Shown: positions 18,660-28,507, counted from the stretch's first letter. The stretch is 42,785 nucleotides of DNA from Methanomicrobia archaeon (GCA_015661395.1 JACWML010000001.1:83273-126057), one strand, 5' to 3'. Notes: generated by a model not told the origin, from the sequence alone. Made by a program: numbers and translations.

Positions 18660-19667
18660 ATGAAAGCACAAGCAACAGACAAAAGCGCAGAAATTAAAGC
18701 CTTTCTTATTGCGCAAGGAGGCGTTGACATTGATGAGCGCGTACTTGGACGCATTACGACTCCTGCTTCGGGGCCGGGCGCAGGGCTAACATCGTTCTTT
18801 CTACGATTTGACGGTCACCGCGTACGCCTGGGAATAAAACATAATTCCCGGCTTAAGGCATCACTTGAAGGAGATGAAGTGGTGATCCGAGACCACGAAA
18901 AAGAAATCGTTCGTGGATGCCTTGAGGATGCCATCGCGCACTGCCCCGAACAAGCGTATATCACGGTAAGCGAAGTATGCATCTTCGATTGCCAGTACTG
19001 CCCCGTGCCTCTCCTCGGGGGCTCTGTAAAAGATCGCGACGATGTTGAAACGGCGATTGAGCGAATTCTCGCTGATCCGAAGCTCGCCGGCAAACTAAAA
19101 GCCATTGCACTTACGTCTGGAGTAGAAGAGTCACCACAAAGCGAAGTTGAGCGGATCGCAGTCATAGTCAGCGCCCTGAAAGAAAAATACGATCTGCCCA
19201 TCGGAGTATCCGTTTATCCGACACCGAGTTCTACGAGACTTTTGAAGGACGCTGGAGCTGATGAGATAAAGTACAACGTCGAAACGATGGATCCTCAGCT
19301 CTTTCAGACAATGTGCCCTGGACTTTCGCTCGAATTCATTCTGCACGCCCTCAAAGACGCCGTAGAGGTCTTCGGCAGAAATAAAGTCTTTTCGAACATC
19401 CTCGTCGGCTTGGGCGAGGATGATGACTCGATTATCGACGGCATGGAAGAACTGACCAACATGGGCGTGATCCCGATGTTGAGGGCCGCAGTTGAGCATC
19501 CGTTACGTCCAGAAGCCGGGATACGACGGCCTGATGCCGATAGACTCTTGCGATTATCGCGAAAGGAACGCGAACTGCTAGACAAACACGAGCTGAGGGC
19601 TGACGTCGCGCAAACGATGTGCGCGCCGTGTACGGGCTGCGATCTTGTACCGCACCGGGACGTCTAG
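18660..19667 (+). CDS. Radical SAM protein (biotin synthase-like) with C-terminal CxxCxxC
   Basis: CIFDCQYC (CxxxCxxC) radical SAM motif; C-terminal MCAPCTGCDL. Confidence 0.85.
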   Translation: MKAQATDKSAEIKAFLIAQGGVDIDERVLGRITTPASGPGAGLTSFFLRFDGHRVRLGIKHNSRLKASLEGDEVVIRDHEKEIVRGCLEDAIAHCPEQAYITVSEVCIFDCQYCPVPLLGGSVKDRDDVETAIERILADPKLAGKLKAIALTSGVEESPQSEVERIAVIVSALKEKYDLPIGVSVYPTPSSTRLLKDAGADEIKYNVETMDPQLFQTMCPGLSLEFILHALKDAVEVFGRNKVFSNILVGLGEDDDSIIDGMEELTNMGVIPMLRAAVEHPLRPEAGIRRPDADRLLRLSRKERELLDKHELRADVAQTMCAPCTGCDLVPHRDV

Positions 19668-19731
19668 CACTGACATACATCCGTCCAAATGAGTGCTGCG
19701 CACAAGGAAAGAGAGCGGCATGGCCCCTAAA

Positions 19732-20415
19732 CCGAGTTTACACAGGCTGCCCGCACCATTGACCTTTTACGTGCGGATAAATGCACTCTCCGAGTCGCAC
19801 TTAAGGCAGGTCGCAAAGCTCAAGGGTGTCTATGGCCCGGATCTGTTGCGGGATCTTTCGCAATGGAAGTGGGACTATCCGCCAGCCGGCGACAACGCCG
19901 TGTGGGCTTCTATATTGCTCAACGCACTGCGCCCTGAGGAATGGGCCATTGCATGCCTCCGTCCCGATATGGTGAAAGACAGCGTCGTGCACGGGTGCGA
20001 GATCTTCGCGTCGTACGTGGTGCAGCGCAGCAGGATCCTCCCTCAGTGGGTGATCGCCGCATTCTGGTGGGAAAGCATAGCCGCGCAGGGGGAGATGTCT
20101 GCGGAAGACCTCGCGCTCCTCATCGAGGGTTGGAAAGATCGTTTTCAGAATGCGGTATCGTGGTGGATGGAGCGAGGCACAAACCCCCCCAATGCGCTCC
20201 CGCGCGAGCGAGACGAAGCGCTTCTCTGGCGGTGCTTTTATAGCGACTTGTGGCACTCAGGAGCACTCGATGAGCAGACCAACACCATAAGCCCTATGCT
20301 CAAGCTGTCCGGCACACGCGTAGTGCTAGGAGGGCACAAAAGCCGAGGCAGGCTTCCGTCCGCGGTGCAAGCAGGGATCGCCAAATATGTGTTAAGAGAG
20401 CCTGATGAAAACTAA
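19732..20415 (+). CDS. Hypothetical Trp-rich protein downstream of radical SAM gene
   Basis: ATG at 19732 (MAPKPSLHRLPAPLTFYVRINAL...), same strand, 64-nt gap. Confidence 0.6.
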   Translation, partial: PSLHRLPAPLTFYVRINALSESHLRQVAKLKGVYGPDLLRDLSQWKWDYPPAGDNAVWASILLNALRPEEWAIACLRPDMVKDSVVHGCEIFASYVVQRSRILPQWVIAAFWWESIAAQGEMSAEDLALLIEGWKDRFQNAVSWWMERGTNPPNALPRERDEALLWRCFYSDLWHSGALDEQTNTISPMLKLSGTRVVLGGHKSRGRLPSAVQAGIAKYVLREPDEN

Positions 20416-20573
20416 ATAACGAATGTGCGCCTAAAGATCAGTGTTCAACCGTCTTGGAAACTCTGTGTCGATCTCGAGATCCAGGGCGGGAAATCTGCAG
20501 CTAGTGCTTGAAATGTACAGAACTCAGTCCGCGCCGAAAAAAAATCCTCTCAGCTTCGCGGACAGCCTCACAT

Positions 20574-20930
20574 TCACAAGTTAGCTGAGTAGTCTGTTAT
20601 CCCCAATTTGTTGCCAAACGGATCTTCAAACTCGACTGCCCGTCCGGTCGCTATCAAAAACGGCCCTGAAAAAAACTTAAGACCTCGTTGCTTCAAGCGC
20701 TCGTACTCTTCTTCAACGTCGTCTACTACAAACCAGATCGTTGGTCGGGCGTCAGGAAACTGGTGTACGTCCTTCAAAATAAGTGCAGGTTCTTGACTTC
20801 CGACGGCAAATGCTATCATACCTTCATTCGAGAGATCAAATTTCACAGGAAGTCTTAGCACGCGGTTGTAAAATTCTTTGGCCGCTTTTAAGTCAGTTGC
20901 CGGCAAGAAGAAATTATCGTAGTCTCTCAT
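20574..20930 (-). CDS. VOC/glyoxalase-like protein
   Basis: NFFLPATDLKAAKEFYNRVLRLPVKF..., ATGRAVEFEDPFGNKLGITDY. Confidence 0.88.
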   Translation of the reverse strand: MRDYDNFFLPATDLKAAKEFYNRVLRLPVKFDLSNEGMIAFAVGSQEPALILKDVHQFPDARPTIWFVVDDVEEEYERLKQRGLKFFSGPFLIATGRAVEFEDPFGNKLGITDYSANL

Positions 20931-21212
20931 TTGTGTCCCTCTTCAGATCATCCGTATCGAGCTCATTCTGCGTTTTTCACTATTAAAACTACGCTCGGGT
21001 CGAGAAGCATGTCGTTGATTACTATTCCGTGGACCACGGCGATTTTGTGGATGGATTTGCGATCAGCTGGGGTCCGCACAGAAACGCGTGAAAGGCGATT
21101 CTACGATAGCTTGCTTCGTCTCTTTGAGATCCGAACACATGAAATGACAGAAAAAGGAGAGACGATATCGCAGCGGCGGCGATTTTTGGCCATGACATTG
21201 AAAACGGTTACG

Positions 21213-22313
21213 TCAACGTGCCAGTGTTTGGACGGTTCGATCTGCCGCTCGTTGGAAAGCGTACCCGAACAAGCACGACGCTGATACGCCAATGATCGTA
21301 AGCAGCATATCCCGCGGAAACCCTACAGGTAAGTGCATACCGGTGAAGATGGTGTTCAAGCCCGCTAAGATCAGAGGGTTGAATAGAAAGATAGTATACG
21401 AAGCATACGAAATGAACAAAAGCGTTGGGACAAGCTTGGTCAAAGAAATTAGGTAGCTGGCGAAATAGTAGAGCAACGGCATGAACAACAACACCATTGC
21501 GTTCAGTACCAGGAATAAGCTGATGTCGGCGTAAGGGCCAAACTGCCCGGCGTTGAATACATAGGTCGGATCACTGGGTAGTTGATGACTATATATTGCG
21601 ACATGCACGGTCACTAGGGCAGTCAATACTAGAGCAGCTCCGACAAAAGTTCTCCGCTTATCCAGCAGTAGCTTGGTATGAAATGTGCTCGCTGCAATTC
21701 CGCTAACGAAGATAAAATAGTACAAGAAGAATCGCGTATCAACAATGCCAAAACTGAGCCTCATCGCCAGAAATAATGCGAATATTGCGGCTGATATTAA
21801 AAGCAACCTGACTTTGTTGTTTGATCCGTAGCGCATCATGAGCGGATAAATCAAGTAGCAGAGCAATATGACGCCGACGAACCAAAACATGTAGAAGTCT
21901 GGCACGTAGCGGGGAGCTAGGAGGCCCTGTAGTCCCAATGCATAGATGAGGACCTGCGAAGAGGAAAGTGAAAAATGCGATTGCGAGGGAAGTAGTATAA
22001 ATGCGCCGACAGCCAGGGCCAAAGCAACCAGATAGAGCGGATAGATGCGAAGCAGCCTCTTTTTGAAGAAACTCGCAACGTCGCTCCAAGCATTAAACTT
22101 CCTGTTGTTGTAGCCGAGGACAAAACCTGACAAGAAGAAAAAGGTTCCTAAACCGAACAGCACGAGATACGTGCCCAAGACGTTGTTCCACCCGAAGAGG
22201 TTTGAGTGGAAATAGTAACTGAGATGGGAGGCCACAATCATCAAGATGGCGACGGCTCTGACAGCATCGAGTTCCAATAGTCGCTTGCGCGTTGTTGACG
22301 GGTGTTTGCTCAT
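21213..22313 (-). CDS. Acyltransferase 3 family membrane protein
   Basis: Start MSKHPSTTRKRLLELDAVRAVAILMIVASHLSYYF; FFFLSGFVLGY; about 10 TM segments. Confidence 0.85.
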   Translation of the reverse strand: MSKHPSTTRKRLLELDAVRAVAILMIVASHLSYYFHSNLFGWNNVLGTYLVLFGLGTFFFLSGFVLGYNNRKFNAWSDVASFFKKRLLRIYPLYLVALALAVGAFILLPSQSHFSLSSSQVLIYALGLQGLLAPRYVPDFYMFWFVGVILLCYLIYPLMMRYGSNNKVRLLLISAAIFALFLAMRLSFGIVDTRFFLYYFIFVSGIAASTFHTKLLLDKRRTFVGAALVLTALVTVHVAIYSHQLPSDPTYVFNAGQFGPYADISLFLVLNAMVLLFMPLLYYFASYLISLTKLVPTLLFISYASYTIFLFNPLILAGLNTIFTGMHLPVGFPRDMLLTIIGVSASCLFGYAFQRAADRTVQTLAR

Positions 22314-22820
22314 TTGAACGGAACGTATGGAGACAGCTTCAAAGGAATAGAGCAAGACAGGGAGAAGAAAAAAGGCTTTGACCGCTCTCGAAAACCCGGC
22401 TCTTTCCTTTAGTCCCCCTCTTTTTTGCGCACCCGGTAACACTCGATGTAGTTCCTGCCCCGTCCAAGGGTCATGATAGCTGCGGCGTGTCAGCGCGACT
22501 CCGCGGTGAGATTTTTTCGACTGCAACCATCGTGGACCTAGAACCAGAAGCACGTCTCGATAACGACCAGCTGGCCCCTGAGTGCCCAGTATTATGAACA
22601 CTGCCTTCCGGGCATTCACGAAGGTGTAATAACGCAAGTTTAGTGAGCGTTGAGCGCGGAGACCGAGAAAACCTGACGTCGTCCAACGCGTTCCAGCTGA
22701 ACAGCAGGAGGGGATATGTGGGAAAGCTCGCGCGAACGAGTCTCCCCGACAATCCCCTTTCACATCTGTTCAGTTGTCGTGACTCTCTTTCGTTCAGTTG
22801 TCGTTTCAGAGGTTGCTATT

Positions 22821-23342
22821 TCACGTCTTGAATGCTGATTCCTTAGTCGTCAGGTCTGAGGTCTTGATGACAACAGAATTGCCGCTGATGCTCATCGGCA
22901 GATGGCTTGGCGAGCAACCGCCGCTCACGTTAGCCGTTCCGATGGTGTTTATCGCAAAGTGCTTGCCACAGTTGTTGCACACCACGTCGTTGCCAGATTG
23001 CTTATACCCCTTTGGACCGCAGACATCGCACGTGTCAAAAGCCACGTGGACGTTGCCATCAGTGCCCTTTACCGCAAAGAACTTGATTGCCGTTCCATTT
23101 GAATCGTAGGTGTAGAAGGAAAGGGTCTTGGTGATGTTGGACACAGGGATTTTGACGACACCTTGCGCCGGCGAGAGGTCAGTAGCCTGCGGGTTGCCAT
23201 TACCAGCGTTCCCAATGCCATTTAGCAAACCTCCGGCGCTAGACAACACAACGAACCCCCCGCCTGCAACTAAAACTGCGGCGACGGCTATCGCTGCGAG
23301 CAATTTTGTGTTCGTTCCTTTCTTTTTTTGATCATTCACCAT
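22821..23342 (-). CDS. DUF2318-like membrane-anchored Cys-rich protein
   Basis: [33 protein letters not shown] anchor; FDTCDVCGPKGYKQSGNDVVCNNCGKHFAINTIG. Confidence 0.82.
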   Translation of the reverse strand: MVNDQKKKGTNTKLLAAIAVAAVLVAGGGFVVLSSAGGLLNGIGNAGNGNPQATDLSPAQGVVKIPVSNITKTLSFYTYDSNGTAIKFFAVKGTDGNVHVAFDTCDVCGPKGYKQSGNDVVCNNCGKHFAINTIGTANVSGGCSPSHLPMSISGNSVVIKTSDLTTKESAFKT

Positions 23343-24033
23343 TTCTGTCTCCTCCAGATTTAAAATCCTGCTCCACGCTCCCGTCGACAATCCGGATCGT
23401 CCGATCTCCAAGCTCGCTTATGTCCGGATTATGCGTGACGAGGACGATCGCGCGGCCTTCTGCGTGTAATCGTTGAATCATTTGCAACACCACATTCCCG
23501 TTCGTTTGATCGAGATTGCCGGTCGGCTCATCAGCAAGAAGGATAGCTGGTTCGTTGACGAGGGCTCTTGCGATACACACACGCTGCTGTTCACCGCCAG
23601 ACAGGTGTGCTGGCGGGTGGTCGAGCCGGTGCTCCAAGCCGACGTTTTTGAGGGCATCCACTGCTTTCGTCTCATCAGGGCTGCCATGGTAATACTGCGC
23701 CAGCATGACGTTCTCAAGCGCGGTGAGATAAGGAACGAGATGATATTGCTGGAAGATGAGCCCAACGTTCTCCCGTCTCAACCGCGTCAGCGCCGCCTGA
23801 CCGACCCCTGTGACCTCTTTTCCAGCGATGCGCACGATTCCGCTCGTTGGTAGGTCCAAGCACCCGATGATGTTAAGCAGCGTGGTCTTTCCCGATCCCG
23901 AAGGCCCCATGATCGTGGTCCACTGGTCCTTCTCGAAAGAGAGGGTTACTTCGTTGAGGGCTCTCGTCCCCCCGCCATACACCTTTGTGACCTTCTCCAG
24001 ACTGATCAGTTCTTCGTCCATTCGATCATTCAC
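23332..24033 (-). CDS. ABC transporter ATPase, MacB/LolD type
   Basis: [55 protein letters not shown]. Confidence 0.95.
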   Translation of the reverse strand: MNDRMDEELISLEKVTKVYGGGTRALNEVTLSFEKDQWTTIMGPSGSGKTTLLNIIGCLDLPTSGIVRIAGKEVTGVGQAALTRLRRENVGLIFQQYHLVPYLTALENVMLAQYYHGSPDETKAVDALKNVGLEHRLDHPPAHLSGGEQQRVCIARALVNEPAILLADEPTGNLDQTNGNVVLQMIQRLHAEGRAIVLVTHNPDISELGDRTIRIVDGSVEQDFKSGGDRNGE

Positions 24034-25330
24034 CTCGCAGCACTATAGCGGGCTCAACCGCCGTCGCGCGCCTTACTGGCAATGCACTCGCGAGGAGGGA
24101 GACGCCGATCGCAATTGGTATGGCCACGGCCAGCACCTCCCACCTCAGCGGAATAGTTGTCGAAAATACTCTTAGCCCGATGAACTGCGCAAGGACGATC
24201 CCCACCCCGAAGCCTCCAATACCGCCTATAAGGCCAGTTAAGGTAGCTTCGGCGAGGAAAAGCGACGCTATACTCCGGTTTTCAGCACCAATACTCTTCA
24301 TAAGTCCGATCTCTCGCCGGCGCTCCGTGACATTGGCCGTCATCGTCGTGAAGATCCCCATCGTCGAAGCGAGCAGCGCCACTGCCGTTACGAGCGCCAT
24401 CATGCTTTGGTACTTGTCGAGTGTGCTCATCTCCGCGTTGGTGAGCTGCGTGATGGTGGTTCCCTGAACGCCGGGGATCTTGCCTTGGATTTCCGATGCC
24501 ATGTCTGCCACGGGGCAGCGGACACACAGCGCGGAAACCTGCACCGTGTCCACTTTACCAGGCCTCGAGCTCAAATCTTGCGCCACCGGCAGGTTGACGA
24601 AGATTTGGTTATCCTCGGCGCCGCCACTTTCCACAATGCCTGCTACCTTCAACTCTTTCTCATTCGTCGCGGTAGTACCATTTTGCGTCGTCGCGGTAGT
24701 ACCATTTTGCGTCGTCGCGGTAGTACCGTTTTGCGCCCCTGCATAACTGACTTTAAACGAGTCGCCAACAGTGAGATTAAGCTTCTGAGCGACATTGGAG
24801 CCGACCATAGCACTCGTCGTGTCATTTTGATCTGTTATCCAGTTCCCGGTGACCTTCCACCACGAGCTGATATCCTCGATGCCCGTGCTGAATACTGAAG
24901 GGTCCTGAGGCGATGCCGGCTGAAGGATCTGAATTGTCTTATTGAAGTACGTACCTGCCAGGACGGCCTGCTGCGCGTTGGGCCCGTCACCGACTGTGAC
25001 CACTTGATAGAGAAATGGCGCAAAACCGAGCACATTGGCCTTGTGCTGGATAGTTTTTATCATCCACAAATCGCTTTCGTTGATGTATTTCTGCTCGGTG
25101 ACGGAGCCTATGCTGACGCCCGGAAGTCCGATCTGTATCGTGTTTGACTGTGGCTGCAACATTAAGTCCGCCCCGTATTTTGTAAATTCCTGCCCAACCT
25201 GATCGCCAACGCCAAGTGAAACCGTAAACAGGGCGGTCACGACTGCAGCTCCGATTAGAACTGACGCGACGCCCATCGCGAACCGCGACTTACGCCTTAG
25301 AATTGACTTCCTCAGGAGTCGAACGAACAT
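24026..25330 (-). CDS. MacB/FtsX-type ABC transporter permease with extracytoplasmic domain
   Basis: N-terminal TM plus three C-terminal [42 protein letters not shown]. Confidence 0.93.
   Translation of the reverse strand: MFVRLLRKSILRRKSRFAMGVASVLIGAAVVTALFTVSLGVGDQVGQEFTKYGADLMLQPQSNTIQIGLPGVSIGSVTEQKYINESDLWMIKTIQHKANVLGFAPFLYQVVTVGDGPNAQQAVLAGTYFNKTIQILQPASPQDPSVFSTGIEDISSWWKVTGNWITDQNDTTSAMVGSNVAQKLNLTVGDSFKVSYAGAQNGTTATTQNGTTATTQNGTTATNEKELKVAGIVESGGAEDNQIFVNLPVAQDLSSRPGKVDTVQVSALCVRCPVADMASEIQGKIPGVQGTTITQLTNAEMSTLDKYQSMMALVTAVALLASTMGIFTTMTANVTERRREIGLMKSIGAENRSIASLFLAEATLTGLIGGIGGFGVGIVLAQFIGLRVFSTTIPLRWEVLAVAIPIAIGVSLLASALPVRRATAVEPAIVLRGE
24665..24736. repeat. 24-bp tandem repeat x3 inside permease gene (encodes NGTTATTQ x3)
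   Basis: CGTCGCGGTAGTACCATTTTGCGT at 24665, 24689 and 24713 (last copy with 2 changes). Confidence 0.95.
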
Positions 25331-25331
25331 G

Positions 25332-25350
25332 GTTTACACCGACTGTAAAC
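25332..25350. promoter_or_regulatory. Operator dyad 1: GTTTACA-CCGAC-TGTAAAC
   Basis: Perfect 7-bp inverted repeat, 5-bp spacer, ends 2 nt from the permease start codon. Confidence 0.85.
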
Positions 25351-25374
25351 TTCGAGGTGGTGATTCTTCATATA

Positions 25375-25393
25375 GTTTACGTTAGGTGCAAAC
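25375..25393. promoter_or_regulatory. Operator dyad 2: GTTTACG-TTAGG-TGCAAAC, overlapping a TATA-like element
   Basis: Same 19-bp architecture, 2 mismatches between arms. Confidence 0.75.
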
Positions 25394-25427
25394 ATTGTCA
25401 GTTCGCTAGAAACCTTGAAGTAAGGGT

Positions 25428-25446
25428 ATTTACACTATACGTAAAC
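25428..25446. promoter_or_regulatory. Operator dyad 3: ATTTACA-CTATA-CGTAAAC
   Basis: Same 19-bp architecture; ends 2 nt before blaI ATG. Confidence 0.8.
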
Positions 25447-25447
25447 G

Positions 25448-25804
25448 ATGGTGAAGCTTGAGCGCATCAGTCTGCGGAACGAGGGCTTGAAGAAGTTCTT
25501 CAGTCCAAACGAGGTAAGAATACTTGGGCTGCTTTGGGAGAAGGAGCGAGTGACGTCCGGGCAAATACAGAAGCAGTGCGGCGATCTCTCGCTGGCCTGC
25601 ATCGCAGGAACTTTAGATCGGCTCGTAAAAAGCGGCTTCGTAAATCGAACGCTAGATGCAAGCGAGTCACGGGTGCGGTACCTCTACGCCCCGACCTGCA
25701 CCCAACAGGAGCTCGGGACGAAGATATCCGAACAGGTGGTTGACTGTCTTGTAGACACGTTCGGCACCGCAGTCGTCAGCAGCATTGGCAGATTCAGGAG
25801 GTAG
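25448..25804 (+). CDS. BlaI/MecI family transcriptional repressor
   Basis: LSPNEVRILGLLWEKERVTSGQIQKQC...TLDRLVKSGFVNRTLDASESRVRYLYAP; winged-helix layout. Confidence 0.85.
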   Translation: MVKLERISLRNEGLKKFFSPNEVRILGLLWEKERVTSGQIQKQCGDLSLACIAGTLDRLVKSGFVNRTLDASESRVRYLYAPTCTQQELGTKISEQVVDCLVDTFGTAVVSSIGRFRR

Positions 25805-26480
25805 GCGTATCGATTGGCTGCAATGCATTCTTGGATGCCTGACACAAGCCGGCTCGTTGCTGCCTTTCTTAGCGATCTTAGTTATAGCAGCTAGCTTTTT
25901 GTCAGTTTTTCTTGTTTGGAAGCGGTTTGAGCTCCTAATCGCCGGACAAGCAGCCGCAGCATCGGCAATTGTCGTGGGAATCGTTTCGATGAGCTGTCCC
26001 ATGTTTCAGTGGATTTGGGCGTACCTTGGGGTTGTCTCATTCGGGCTGCTAACGGTCAGCATCGTTCGATACTGCCTCACGCGCGAAGGCCAGCCAAATC
26101 ACGCAGGCCTTTCGTCGTACATTGCAACGCTCGAGGTGCAGTTTTGCATACCCATACGCGTGATCGACACGCAAAGGATACGGGCATTTGCACATCGGCG
26201 CGCCGCTTATCTGTCCGTCGGGCTCCTCGAACGGCTCGACAAAGATGAGGTAACAGCCGTCGTAGCTCACGAAGCATACCACGTCAAGCACAGCCCGAGC
26301 AAGCTCGTGTCGTCCCTAGCAGCACTAAGCTCTTTGACGTTTGTCCCATACAACGACGAGCATTTGGCTGATCAATACGCCGCAGACATCGCTGGCAAAG
26401 ATACGCTGGCGCGCGCCCTTCGGAAACTGGAAATCGCGGGCGGCGAACAACGAATAGAGGATCTTGTTACGAGCGGCTGA
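25785..26480 (+). CDS. M48/M56-like membrane metalloprotease
   Basis: Hydrophobic TM segments then VVAHEAYHVKHSPSK (HExxH); overlaps the end of blaI. Confidence 0.8.
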   Translation: MADSGGRRIDWLQCILGCLTQAGSLLPFLAILVIAASFLSVFLVWKRFELLIAGQAAAASAIVVGIVSMSCPMFQWIWAYLGVVSFGLLTVSIVRYCLTREGQPNHAGLSSYIATLEVQFCIPIRVIDTQRIRAFAHRRAAYLSVGLLERLDKDEVTAVVAHEAYHVKHSPSKLVSSLAALSSLTFVPYNDEHLADQYAADIAGKDTLARALRKLEIAGGEQRIEDLVTSG

Positions 26481-26688
26481 AATTTGCATCCGCGGACAGC
26501 TTTTTTTGAACGCTGCGCGCGTTCGAGCAAGACACTGCTGATACCGAACGCATTGCACACAACGAGAAAACAGAAACAGTTTAAAGAGATAGCAAAAATA
26601 ATGAAAGGTTGCGCGCATATTATCAAAAGTATGACCGTGAGGCCTCACAATCGCGAAATTTTTCTTGACACGCTTTAGAGGGATGCGC

Positions 26689-27324
26689 ATGGACGATAAA
26701 ACGTTAGAAAATGAGCTTAAGGCGCTAGCTAAGAAAAACAACGCCCAAATTTATGAGATTGACCCGCGTGAAATTGTGGTGAGCGAATGGGTCAGATGGC
26801 GCTGTAAGTTTGGTTGCAAGGGCTTCGCAAAGCACCTCGGCTGTCCCCCATATGTCCCAGGTCCTTCGGAGACGAGAGACCTTCTCAAAGAGTATTCAAA
26901 AGCGTATATCGTGCACTTCAAGGGAATACCCGGAATGGAAGATATCGACCCGAAGAGCATACCTGAAGATTGGCATCAATTTCTCAAAGGGCTGATACGT
27001 TGGATCGGCGACACGGTGTACGAACTCGAGCAACACGCGTTCTATCAAGGTTATTATAAATCCCTGGCCTTTGCCGCGTACCCGTGTATTTACTGCGACG
27101 AGTGCGTAGCTGAGCAGTCAGAGGGCGTTGTGGACCTCTCGCTGAAGAGGGCTTGCAGGCACGCCGAGAGGGTTCGAACCTCAATGGAAGCAGTCGGGGT
27201 CGACGTATTTGCCACGGTAAGGAAGCTTGGCTTGCCAATAGAGGTAATTCCATGCGAGGGGAATGTGTACGGAATGATCACCCACACGAACTTAAACTCA
27301 TACGGGTTACTCCTCGTCTACTGA
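26689..27324 (+). CDS. DUF2284 predicted metal-binding protein
   Basis: WRCKFGCKGFAKHLGCPPYVPGP, PCIYCDECVAEQ, ACRHAERVRTSMEAVGVDVFATVRKLG. Confidence 0.85.
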   Translation: MDDKTLENELKALAKKNNAQIYEIDPREIVVSEWVRWRCKFGCKGFAKHLGCPPYVPGPSETRDLLKEYSKAYIVHFKGIPGMEDIDPKSIPEDWHQFLKGLIRWIGDTVYELEQHAFYQGYYKSLAFAAYPCIYCDECVAEQSEGVVDLSLKRACRHAERVRTSMEAVGVDVFATVRKLGLPIEVIPCEGNVYGMITHTNLNSYGLLLVY

Positions 27325-27471
27325 TGCTGTTCTTGACCTGGTCAACGAGCAAGGTAACGCCACTGCCTATATGTTGCGAGTTTCCGAGTCGTGCAGTCTG
27401 CGAAAGTCTGCGCTTCTGCCAAACATCGCCTGAGCCGCCGAGTGCCGTCTTCGTCGCACCACACATCGCTG

Positions 27472-27618
27472 TTACAGCTCCCAGCGCTTTGTCTTCGTGT
27501 TCCATACTTTGAACGTCACATGGTCGCACATCAAAAACGACTCACACAGGCTGGTCCTATATTCATCACATCCGACCTCGGTCACGCACTTCTTCTTCTT
27601 TAGCGTGCACCACTTCAT
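27472..27618 (-). CDS. Small Cys-rich protein (48 aa)
   Basis: MKWCTLKKKKCVTEVGCDEYRTSLCESFLMCDHVTFKVWNTKTKRWEL. Confidence 0.5.
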   Translation of the reverse strand: MKWCTLKKKKCVTEVGCDEYRTSLCESFLMCDHVTFKVWNTKTKRWEL

Positions 27619-27913
27619 CGGCAACACCCCCTCCGTCGGGTAGTTGTGAACATCGTCAGAATCGTAGATATGGCTTAAGATGATGGCAAGAATTGCCACC
27701 TTTGCGCGGTCGTAAAAAAGGTCGGACTGAGTTTTTTATCCGATTTCTGGGCGGACTGGATGCATCCAGCTGCGATAAAAAACCTGCAATGGCGCCACAC
27801 ACGCAAAAGGATCGGACAGTCGCAGAGCTTTTTTCTCAGAGTGCTCGCGCCGGGGCACGATAACGAAATCGAAAGCTAGCACAGCTTAGGGGGTTTAGAT
27901 GCTTTCTTGTGGG

Positions 27914-28213
27914 TTATCTTTTCTTTTGATTCTTTTTGAGCTGTCTTAGCTTAGCCATTTCCTCTTCATCCCAAGGCAGCGCCAAGAGGTACCCCCGGTA
28001 ATATGGCGGCGTGATATAGATTAAGAGGATGCGATCGCGGGCGACGCCAACAGGGATCCGGGTAGTTCCGACAAGACGTTTGCCGAAGATCTTGTAGCCT
28101 GGCTCCACGTAGTAGACCTCTTCTGCGTTCTCCACAATGTATTTGGCACCTTCAGTGAAGCTTATGTCGTGAAGCAGTATTTCGTAATCCCTGTTGTCAA
28201 TAAGTCTAACCAC
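27914..28213 (-). CDS. Hypothetical protein
   Basis: Coherent 99-aa ORF MVRLIDNRDYEILLHDISFTEGAKYIVENAEEVYYVEPGYKIFGKRL... Confidence 0.6.
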   Translation of the reverse strand: MVRLIDNRDYEILLHDISFTEGAKYIVENAEEVYYVEPGYKIFGKRLVGTTRIPVGVARDRILLIYITPPYYRGYLLALPWDEEEMAKLRQLKKNQKKR

Positions 28214-28399
28214 TTTCCGCCTCCGTCAAGCTGTGCCTCGCATAGCTGATTCAAAAACGTAATTTGACTAACGCAAACTTAAAACTATTGAGTGCTCGAA
28301 TAACTATTCAGACTCGCGATTAATCTTACATGCAAAATCGTATAGCTAAAGGGGAATGCTTAAAAACCCGTACGAGCGAGGCGAGATGAGAAAGTCGCA

Positions 28400-28507
28400 G
28401 TGTCTCCGATTGTAAAAAGAACGATGGTGTCGCAAACGTGTCCAATGTCGACGCTTGCAGATTTGTATGAAATAGTGAAGGAGAGAGATAGAATCGTTAC
28501 TTTCTAG
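28400..28507 (+). CDS. Possible leader/small ORF (35 aa, GTG start)
   Basis: VSPIVKRTMVSQTCPMSTLADLYEIVKERDRIVTF* upstream of the HgdB-like gene. Confidence 0.25.
   Translation: MSPIVKRTMVSQTCPMSTLADLYEIVKERDRIVTF

Noticed and set aside
20931-21284. Plus-strand ORF between the VOC and acyltransferase genes
   Set aside because: Largely overlaps the antisense end of the acyltransferase and intergenic DNA; no coherent domain. A short minus reading (HGIVINDMLLDPSVVLIVKNAE) is also too weak to call.
22314-22763. 150-aa N-terminal extension of the acyltransferase ORF
   Set aside because: Non-protein-like sequence upstream of a good start at 22313 (MSKHPSTTRKRLLELDAVRAV).
24407-24898. Plus-strand 163-aa ORF inside the MacB-like permease
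   Set aside because: Antisense shadow ORF; its repetitive segment is the tandem repeat of the real gene.
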